Positions 5,672 through 11,034 of a stretch of 11,034 bases of DNA are shown piece by piece. The position numbers and the translations under genes were made by a program. The stretch is from an uncultured Eubacteriales bacterium (GTDB lineage: Bacteria > Bacillota > Clostridia > UBA1381 > UMGS1253): contig URQR01000053.1 in assembly GCA_900550065.1 (NCBI GenBank), positions 1-11,034 on the forward strand. Direction: 5' to 3'. How positions within the stretch are numbered: position 1 is the first letter of the stretch; the number at the start of each line of letters is the position of its first letter. The notes below the pieces were generated by a model. It saw nothing but the letters and a program-made list of their open reading frames with translations, ran no database searches and was not told the origin of the DNA.

Positions 5672-7549
5672 ATGTACAAAAAAGGAAAGCTGTTATCAAA
5701 AATCGTCTCAGCCGCACTGTCGGCTGCGATGCTCTTAACCGCCGCAGTCCCATTTACAGTCGGGGCGGTGCAGCCGTCGGCAGAGCCGACAACGATAGAC
5801 GGCAAGCAGGTTATTGTGCTAAAGCTCGACGATATCCGGGAGGGTGCCGGCGTGCGCGACGCGTTTAAGCGCGTCAAGGCGTTTATCGACGAAAAGGGCG
5901 TCAAGGCCAGCTTCGGCGTTATCGGCGTCTCGCTCGAGGACGACGGTAAGAAGGAAGACTACTATGAGGATATCCAATCCTTTGTTGCAGACGGCAATAT
6001 TGAAATTTGGCATCATGGGTATTATCATGACAAAGCAAACCGGGTAGAATTCTCGGGCGGTACTTATGACGAGCAGTACAAACAGCTCAAGGACACGATT
6101 GATTTGATGCAGGACAAGTGCGGTATCACGCTGCGCACTTTTGGCCCGCCGTATAACGCGACCGATAAGGTGACGATCGAGGCGCTCAATAACCTGCCGC
6201 AGATGAAGGTGTTTTTCTTCCCTTCCGTAACAGAGGGCGGCACACAGCTTATGCTGCGCGAAAGCGTCAACCTTGAGACGGATACCGGCGTGGTAGACTA
6301 TGACAAATTCGTAGAAACGTACGAGACCGCCAAAAAGGATAAGCCCGACCTCCTATTACAGCGCAATACGGGCATCTTTAGCGACCACAGCTTTGAAAAC
6401 TTCAAAAAAATTGTAGAGTACCTAATGGCAAAAAATACAGTATTTATGACGCCGACAGAATACTATAACAAACTAAACGGCGTCTCCAGCGTATTTCCTG
6501 AAAACGGTAAGTATAATCAAGCCGACAATCCGGGCGACTATTCTGTTGCGCTTACCTTAAACGGTAACACGCTGGCCTCCGTCTCCAACGGCGGAAAAGA
6601 GTTGGTAAAAGATACGGACTATACGCTTGCCGGCGATACAGTTGTGCTGAAATCGGACTACCTTATGGCGCTTGAGCCGGCAGCCTATGACTTCACCTTC
6701 CGGTTCAGCGCGAAAGACGACGCAAAACTTTCGCTGAAGGTAATTGACCCCAGCAAGGAGCCAATAAAGGTTATTATCGACGACGAGCCGGTTACTTTTG
6801 ACGTGGAGCCAATTACGATTAACGACCGTACAATGGTTCCCTTCCGCGCAATTTTTGAAAAATTCGGCGCAGAGGTTACATGGGACGGTGAAACGAACAC
6901 AGCGGGCGGTAAGCTCGACGAGACGACGGTCAGCCTGCCGATTGATTCCACAACAGCCTATGTTAACGGCAAGCCGGTAGAGCTCGACGTTCCCGCAACG
7001 GTGATTGACGACAGGACGCTTGTGCCGCTCCGCTTTATCTCCGAAAATTTTGGTGCGACCGTAAAGTGGTACGAGGAAACGCGTACGGCAAAAATCGTTT
7101 CCGGGCCGACCAATACTATTTTAAAGGACGGCGAGTTTAAGGGCGGCGGCCTGAAGGTTGTTTCGACCAAGAGCGTGCTGAAAAACTATAAAAAAGAACT
7201 GTTTACAGTGGACGGGCAAATCGTGCCGGACGACCGCTGGGACGCAGAGGGAAAAGGCTCGTGGATTCAGTACGAGCTCGATGATGTATACAGCATCGAC
7301 AGTGTTGCGCTCTCATGGTTCAAGGGCGATCAGCGTAAATCGAAGTTTGAAATTGCTGTGTCTGAAAACGGCGTTGACTACGTGACGGCTTTCTCGGGCG
7401 AGAGCGGCGGTACGACCGACCAGCTTGAGAAATATACGTTTACGCCTGTTAAGGGCAAGTATGTACGCGTGATCGGAAACGGGAACGACTCCGCTTCCTC
7501 ATACGGCTGGAACTCCCTTTTAGAGGTAGAGATTTACGGAGCAAAATAA
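5672..7549 (+). CDS. Secreted NodB-like polysaccharide deacetylase with X2, stalk and F5/8C-like modules
   Basis: An exported multidomain protein of 625 aa. Residues 1-31 are a signal peptide. Residues about 46-270 are a carbohydrate esterase 4 (NodB) fold with KLDD (D53, D54) as motif 1 and WHHGYYH (H115, H119) as the metal-site H-x3-H of motif 2. Motif 3 is FGPPY, lacking the usual Arg. At the motif-5 position the sequence is LLLQRNTG, with N232 where the downstream paralogue has His, so deacetylase activity may be altered or lost. Residues 273-358 (TLNGNTLASVSNGGKELVKD ... DYTLAGDTVVL) match the CBM_X2 Ig-like module. Residues 366-477 are a copper-amine-oxidase-N-like stalk domain (NDRTMVPFRAIFEKFGAEVTWDG; DDRTLVPLRFISENFGATVKW). 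Residues about 483-625 are a discoidin/F5-8C-like beta-sandwich (DDRWDAEGKGSWIQYELD ... YVRVIGNG), likely for glycan binding. It lies 32 bp upstream of its paralogue, so the two are one operon. Confidence 0.85.
   Translation: MYKKGKLLSKIVSAALSAAMLLTAAVPFTVGAVQPSAEPTTIDGKQVIVLKLDDIREGAGVRDAFKRVKAFIDEKGVKASFGVIGVSLEDDGKKEDYYEDIQSFVADGNIEIWHHGYYHDKANRVEFSGGTYDEQYKQLKDTIDLMQDKCGITLRTFGPPYNATDKVTIEALNNLPQMKVFFFPSVTEGGTQLMLRESVNLETDTGVVDYDKFVETYETAKKDKPDLLLQRNTGIFSDHSFENFKKIVEYLMAKNTVFMTPTEYYNKLNGVSSVFPENGKYNQADNPGDYSVALTLNGNTLASVSNGGKELVKDTDYTLAGDTVVLKSDYLMALEPAAYDFTFRFSAKDDAKLSLKVIDPSKEPIKVIIDDEPVTFDVEPITINDRTMVPFRAIFEKFGAEVTWDGETNTAGGKLDETTVSLPIDSTTAYVNGKPVELDVPATVIDDRTLVPLRFISENFGATVKWYEETRTAKIVSGPTNTILKDGEFKGGGLKVVSTKSVLKNYKKELFTVDGQIVPDDRWDAEGKGSWIQYELDDVYSIDSVALSWFKGDQRKSKFEIAVSENGVDYVTAFSGESGGTTDQLEKYTFTPVKGKYVRVIGNGNDSASSYGWNSLLEVEIYGAK
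6442..6461 (+). repeat. Exact 20-bp match between the two deacetylase genes (copy 1)
   Basis: TTTATGACGCCGACAGAATA, encoding FMTPTE, is repeated exactly at 8300-8319 in the second gene. A second 20-bp identity, AGCCGGTAGAGCTCGACGTT, occurs at 6971-6990 and 8582-8601. These are residual nucleotide identities of a duplicated gene, not a mobile repeat. Confidence 0.65.
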
Positions 7550-7568
7550 ACCCTACATTCCATAAATA

Positions 7569-7574
7569 AAGGAG
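7569..7574 (+). promoter_or_regulatory. Ribosome binding site fixing the second deacetylase start
   Basis: AAGGAG ends at 7574. The ATG at 7576 would be only 1 nt away, which is too close to function. The in-frame ATG at 7582 has a 7-nt spacer and begins MKHLKKVLAF, a normal signal-peptide start. Confidence 0.8.
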
Positions 7575-7581
7575 AATGGTG

Positions 7582-9129
7582 ATGAAACACTTAAAAAAAG
7601 TACTTGCGTTTGTCCTTTGTACAGCGCTGACACTGTCTGTTTTTCCGGGCGCTGTGTCGGCGGCGTCGGACAGATTTAAACCAATTGTAATCATAAAGCT
7701 TGACGACCTCACGACAAATACGGTTGCCGGCTTTCAAAAGGCGTTTGACCTCGTACAAAAAGAAGGCGTTAAGGCCGGCTTCGGCGTAATTGGTAATTCG
7801 CTGGAGGACGACGGCAAAAAGCAGGCCTTCTACGACAAGATAAAAGAGTGGGATAAAGCCGGAATCGAAATCTGGCACCACGGATACCTACATGCAGAGC
7901 CGGAATATCACGGCAGCGACTACGATTCTCAGTATGAAAACTTTAACAAAACCGTCCAGCTCTTGAAGGATAAATGCGGCATTACCGTTACGTCCTTTGG
8001 CTCGCCGTTTAACAACAGTGACGCGACGACGGCAAAGATGATTGGTGAAAAATTCCCGCAGATTACGAATGTAATGCTGTCTGCCGATTATGGCGAGCAT
8101 GGTTTCTTACGCCTGCCGACCAGAGCAGACATTGAGCCGGCAACCGGCGATGTAAGCTATGACCGCTTCATAGTAAACTACGAAAAGCTCAAGCGTTCCC
8201 CCTATATCGTTTTGCAGGGACATGCGGGCATGTGGGACGAAAACGACCTTGCTGAATTCCAGAAGGTAATTACCTTCCTGAAAGAGCGCGGTTCCGTCTT
8301 TATGACGCCGACAGAATATGCGGCATATTACCGGGAACAGGAAGCAAATCCCGACCAAAAACCGGAGTATATTGACGTAATGCTCAACGGCAGCTACATG
8401 GAATTTGAAGATACCGAGCCGGTTATGTTAAACGACCGCGTTTTGGTTCCCTTCCGGGCAATTTTTGAGGCGCTCGGCGCGGACATCACATGGGACGGAG
8501 AGACCGCAACGGCGACAGCGGTCAAGGGCAGTAATACGGTTAAAATTACGGAAAACAGCAATGTTGCCTACTTAAACGGCGAGCCGGTAGAGCTCGACGT
8601 TGCAGCAACAATTATCGACGACCGATTTGTTGTTCCGATTCGGTTTGTATCCGAATCGCTCGACCAAGTTGTTTACTGGGACGGGCCGAACAATACGGTT
8701 ATTATCGTAAGCAAGACGGAAAAGCCGTATACACTGCCGGACGGCGCAATTGAAATTAAGGATTGCACATTTAGCTCCTTCTTCGAGGATGAGCTCGGCT
8801 ACTTCAGCTATGACGGCGATGTTGACACGCTTTGGTCCTGTGAAGGAAATCCGCAGTGGATTTGCTACGATTTAGGCGAATCAATGCCTATCAGCAAGGT
8901 ATCCATCGTTTGGAACAAGGGTGACCAGCGCCAGGCCATCTTCAAGCTCGAAACGTCCGAGGACGGAAAAACCTTTACAACGGTGTACGACGGCAAAGCC
9001 TCCGGCACAACAGCGGGCTATGAAGATTATACGGTTGAAAACGCAAAGGGCCGTTACCTGCGGGTTTACTGTATGGGTAACAGCGCAAGCGCGTGGAACG
9101 CAGTCAAGGAAATTGTTATTTATAAATAA
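7582..9129 (+). CDS. Secreted NodB-like polysaccharide deacetylase with stalk and F5/8C-like modules
   Basis: An exported deacetylase-like protein of 515 aa, paralogue of the gene just upstream. Residues 1-27 are a signal peptide ending VSA. The NodB domain is about 34-252: KLDD (D41, D42) is motif 1, WHHGYLH (H100, H104) motif 2, FGSPF motif 3 (Arg missing here too), and LQGHAG gives the motif-5 His (H214), so a metal-dependent N- or O-deacetylase is plausible. Residues 264-376 are a copper-amine-oxidase-N stalk domain (NDRVLVPFRAIFEALGADITW; DDRFVVPIRFVSES). Residues about 385-515 are F5/8C (discoidin)-like, with DVDTLWSCEGNPQWICYDLG and YLRVYCMG. There is no X2 module, which explains most of the length difference. 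Which polysaccharide is acted on cannot be told. Two exact 20-bp matches to the first gene (see repeats) fit tandem duplication. A terminator follows 14 nt downstream. Confidence 0.87.
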   Translation: MKHLKKVLAFVLCTALTLSVFPGAVSAASDRFKPIVIIKLDDLTTNTVAGFQKAFDLVQKEGVKAGFGVIGNSLEDDGKKQAFYDKIKEWDKAGIEIWHHGYLHAEPEYHGSDYDSQYENFNKTVQLLKDKCGITVTSFGSPFNNSDATTAKMIGEKFPQITNVMLSADYGEHGFLRLPTRADIEPATGDVSYDRFIVNYEKLKRSPYIVLQGHAGMWDENDLAEFQKVITFLKERGSVFMTPTEYAAYYREQEANPDQKPEYIDVMLNGSYMEFEDTEPVMLNDRVLVPFRAIFEALGADITWDGETATATAVKGSNTVKITENSNVAYLNGEPVELDVAATIIDDRFVVPIRFVSESLDQVVYWDGPNNTVIIVSKTEKPYTLPDGAIEIKDCTFSSFFEDELGYFSYDGDVDTLWSCEGNPQWICYDLGESMPISKVSIVWNKGDQRQAIFKLETSEDGKTFTTVYDGKASGTTAGYEDYTVENAKGRYLRVYCMGNSASAWNAVKEIVIYK

Positions 9130-9143
9130 AGAAAATTTATAAT

Positions 9144-9180
9144 AAACAACAGGCCGTAATCATGCGGCCTGTTGTTTTCT
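9144..9180 (+). terminator. Terminator of the deacetylase operon
   Basis: A 13-bp stem (9144-9156 with 9165-9177, core ACAGGCCG/CGGCCTGT) closes an 8-nt loop and is followed by a short interrupted T tract, 14 nt after the second deacetylase stop. Confidence 0.85.
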
Positions 9181-9224
9181 TTGCCGAAAATTTAGCCCAA
9201 ATTGGAAAAAACAACATAAACCTG

Positions 9225-9253
9225 TTGCTATTTTCGTAAAAAAATATTATAAT
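9225..9253 (+). promoter_or_regulatory. Promoter of galE
   Basis: TTGCTA (9225-9230), a 17-bp spacer and consensus TATAAT (9248-9253). It lies downstream of the deacetylase terminator and gives galE an independent transcript with a leader of about 50 nt. The leader contains a small GGCC-AACG-GGCC hairpin (9267-9278) of no clear function. Confidence 0.8.
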
Positions 9254-9311
9254 GTAGTTTCAAAAGGCCAACGGGCCGTGTATAGAAATCCAATTTACAG
9301 GAGGGTTTTTT

Positions 9312-10325
9312 ATGTCTATTTTGGTAACAGGGGGAGCCGGCTATATAGGCTCGCATACCTGCGTAAAGCTTTTAGAGGCGGGCTATGACGTAGTCGTTCT
9401 CGACAACCTTTCAAACAGCAGCCCGAAGGCGATTGGCCGCGTAGAGGCCATTACGGGCAAGAAGATAAAATTCTACGAATGTGATATATTGGACCGGGAT
9501 GGTATGCGTACAATTTTTCAGGAAAACAGCATCGACGCTGTCATTCATTTTGCGGGTCTGAAAGCGGTCGGCGAATCGGTCGCTGTTCCGCTCAAATACT
9601 ACGAAAACAACATTTCCGGCACGGTTTACCTGCTTGAGGTGATGCAGGAATTCAGCGTAAAAAAAATTGTGTTCAGCTCGTCGGCAACGGTCTATGGTAT
9701 GACGGACAAGATGCCACTGACTGAGGATTTACCGACGTCGGCAAACAGCCCGTATGGACAGACAAAACTGATGATTGAGCAAATCCTGCAAGACCTTGCC
9801 GTATCGGATCAGGATTGGTCCATCTCGCTTTTGCGTTACTTTAACCCCGTCGGCGCACACGAGAGCGGTACGATTGGAGAAAATCCGAAAGGCATCCCGA
9901 ATAACCTGATGCCATATATTACACAGGTTGCGCTCGGCAAGCTGGCGGAATTAAGCATTTTCGGCAACGACTACCCCACAAAAGACGGTACAGGCGTACG
10001 CGACTACATCCATGTGGTCGACCTCGCAGAAGGGCATATAAAAGCGCTTGATAAAGTGAATACAACGAAGGGCGTTATGATTCATAACCTCGGCACAGGC
10101 GTCGGATACAGCGTATTAGACCTTGTAAAAGCCTTCGAGGAAGCAAATGCTCTGACAATTCCGTACAAGATTGCGCCGCGCCGCCCCGGTGACGTGACCA
10201 TTTGCTATGCAGACCCGACAAAAGCGAAAAATGAGCTTGGATGGGAAGCGAAAAAGACAGTCGTGGATATGTGCCGCGACGCGTGGAACTGGCAAAAAAA
10301 CAATCCAAACGGATACGACGATTAA
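9312..10325 (+). CDS. galE: UDP-glucose 4-epimerase GalE
   Basis: Interconverts UDP-galactose and UDP-glucose (Leloir pathway) in the cytoplasm, with tightly bound NAD. At 337 aa it has the normal family length. It is an extended short-chain dehydrogenase: the NAD-binding Rossmann motif TGGAGYIGSHT (6-16), DNLSNSS (31-37) after the second strand, HFAGLKAVGES (79-89), SSSATVYG (122-129) with the catalytic Ser/Thr region, and the catalytic pair Y148-x3-K152 in SPYGQTK. RYFNPVGAH (175-183), GVRDYIHVVDLAEGH (228-242) and RRPGDV (290-295) are typical of GalE. AGGAGG (9299-9304) is 7 nt from the ATG. It has its own promoter and terminator, so it is likely monocistronic. Activity on UDP-GlcNAc cannot be judged from the sequence alone. 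Confidence 0.97.
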   Translation: MSILVTGGAGYIGSHTCVKLLEAGYDVVVLDNLSNSSPKAIGRVEAITGKKIKFYECDILDRDGMRTIFQENSIDAVIHFAGLKAVGESVAVPLKYYENNISGTVYLLEVMQEFSVKKIVFSSSATVYGMTDKMPLTEDLPTSANSPYGQTKLMIEQILQDLAVSDQDWSISLLRYFNPVGAHESGTIGENPKGIPNNLMPYITQVALGKLAELSIFGNDYPTKDGTGVRDYIHVVDLAEGHIKALDKVNTTKGVMIHNLGTGVGYSVLDLVKAFEEANALTIPYKIAPRRPGDVTICYADPTKAKNELGWEAKKTVVDMCRDAWNWQKNNPNGYDD

Positions 10326-10328
10326 TCT

Positions 10329-10367
10329 AAAAAAACAGCCCGCCGGGGATTCCCCCGGCGGGCTTTT
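10329..10367. terminator. Bidirectional terminator between galE and the SBP gene
   Basis: A very GC-rich 12-bp stem (10337-10348 with 10353-10364, AGCCCGCCGGGG/CCCCCGGCGGGCT with a short ATTC loop) follows galE by 11 nt. The plus-strand tail has only TTTT, while the minus strand gives seven T (10335-10329). It can therefore also stop the convergent SBP transcript, for which no other terminator is seen in 10368-10497. Confidence 0.88.
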
Positions 10368-10497
10368 ATCAGCAATTTAATTATAGCAGTTTCTTAAAGC
10401 TTAAGCAGAACTTTTTCGCCCCATTATAGAATTCAACAACTAACCCTATAATACCAAGCTACTTCTGTTTCTGCCATTCATCATTCATTCGCCGCTC

Positions 10498-11034
10498 TTA
10501 TAAGCTTTGATACCGATCGTACGCGGACTGGTAAGCGGAGATTACCTCGTCAAGCCCCATGGCATTTAAATCATTGACATATTTGTCCCACGTCGCGGCA
10601 ACGTCCGTATTGCCCATAATCCATCCCTGTGTTGTCTCGTCAACATAGGTTTTGATTGCAGCGCCCTTATCTTTAATGACTCTATTTTCTTCGACATTAA
10701 ACGGCAGGTTTGGGAACTCTAAAATCGTGTAATCCTTTTCAACATACATCGCAAAGCCTTCCGCCGCATCCTTGTTCATTCCCTTGATTTCCGCCTCCAG
10801 CGAGACCGGAATCCCTATTTCGCGGCTGCCAAACGTACCCATATAGCTTGGTACGCCGCCGGCGTAATCTTTGGCCTGCTGTGTATACTCCTTCACGCCA
10901 TTTACAATTGTGTAATCCGTCCCCTCGACACCATAGGAATTCAGCGTAATTCCTGCCTCAGTAAACCAGAAGTCAAAAAAGCGCATTGTCTCGGCAACAT
11001 GCTCGTAATCCTTTGAAATACCCCAGCCATTGCC
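10498..11034 (-). CDS. ABC sugar-transporter substrate-binding protein, C-terminal part
   Basis: The last 178 codons of an extracellular solute-binding protein; the reading frame stays open to the window edge, so the Met at 10986 is internal and the N-terminus is off the window. The stretch SKDYEHVAETMRFFDFWFTE followed by AGITLNSYGVEGTDYTIVNG is the typical C-terminal signature of the large LplA/YtcQ-type family 1 sugar-binding lipoproteins of Firmicutes (late helix, then the xGVEGxxYT loop). The ending WDKYVNDLNAMGLDEVISAY plus QSAYDRYQSL also fits. Such proteins sit outside the membrane and deliver oligosaccharides, often host- or plant-derived, to a two-permease ABC importer. The permease genes and the lipobox are not visible here. 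The substrate is unknown. The gene is convergent with galE. Confidence 0.87.
   Translation of the reverse strand, partial: GNGWGISKDYEHVAETMRFFDFWFTEAGITLNSYGVEGTDYTIVNGVKEYTQQAKDYAGGVPSYMGTFGSREIGIPVSLEAEIKGMNKDAAEGFAMYVEKDYTILEFPNLPFNVEENRVIKDKGAAIKTYVDETTQGWIMGNTDVAATWDKYVNDLNAMGLDEVISAYQSAYDRYQSL

Noticed and set aside
7571..7584. Shared leader GGAGAATGGTG before both the second deacetylase and the SLH gene (3531-3541) as a common regulatory element
   Set aside because: The identity covers only the ribosome binding site and spacer, 11 bases long; chance plus Shine-Dalgarno constraint is enough to explain it.
10391..10415. Imperfect hairpin around CTTAA-AGC-TTAAG as an SBP terminator
   Set aside because: The stem is weak and AT-rich with mismatches, and no T tract follows on the minus strand. 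The GC-rich hairpin at 10329-10367 is a better candidate.

Overview
The window looks like a chromosomal segment of a Gram-positive anaerobe of the Clostridia. The pointers are strong AGGAGG-type ribosome binding sites, consensus sigma-A promoters, T-tailed hairpin terminators, SLH and copper-amine-oxidase-N stalk domains, a CBM_X2 module, and a sugar-binding lipoprotein-type SBP. I cannot name a genus or species from the sequence alone.

Layout, left to right. (1) Positions 1-2486 (+) hold the C-terminal portion of an Lhr-type large helicase. The reading frame is open from the window edge but is cut by an in-frame TAG at 33-35, inside the conserved IPFWxGD segment. Homology continues in the same frame on both sides of this stop. 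(2) A bidirectional hairpin at 2500-2527 separates lhr from a minus-strand pair: a MerR-family regulator with two GyrI-like effector domains (5120 to 3609) and, 79 bp downstream, a secreted protein with three SLH domains and a DUF4358-like tail (3529 to 2534). The regulator's promoter has a consensus -35 and -10 separated by 19 bp, with a perfect 5-3-5 dyad in the spacer, the classic MerR operator layout. (3) A two-gene tRNA operon, Asp(GTC)-Thr(GGT), lies on the minus strand with its own consensus promoter (17-bp spacer) and terminator. (4) On the plus strand, two tandem paralogous secreted NodB-like polysaccharide deacetylases form an operon (5672-7549 and 7582-9129). The first has gained a CBM_X2 module or the second has lost one. 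The first carries Asn where the second has the likely catalytic motif-5 His. (5) galE (9312-10325) has its own promoter and terminator. (6) The C-terminal part of an ABC sugar-transporter substrate-binding protein runs off the right edge on the minus strand.

Functional reading. Apart from lhr and the tRNAs, the window is about the cell surface and carbohydrates: exported deacetylases with carbohydrate- or wall-binding modules, an SLH wall-anchored protein under a probable small-molecule-sensing regulator, UDP-galactose/UDP-glucose interconversion by GalE, and sugar import. The best candidates for follow-up are the amber codon in lhr, the self-controlled MerR/SLH pair, and the active/degenerate deacetylase pair. 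I see no CRISPR array, insertion sequence, prophage or clearly new defence system.
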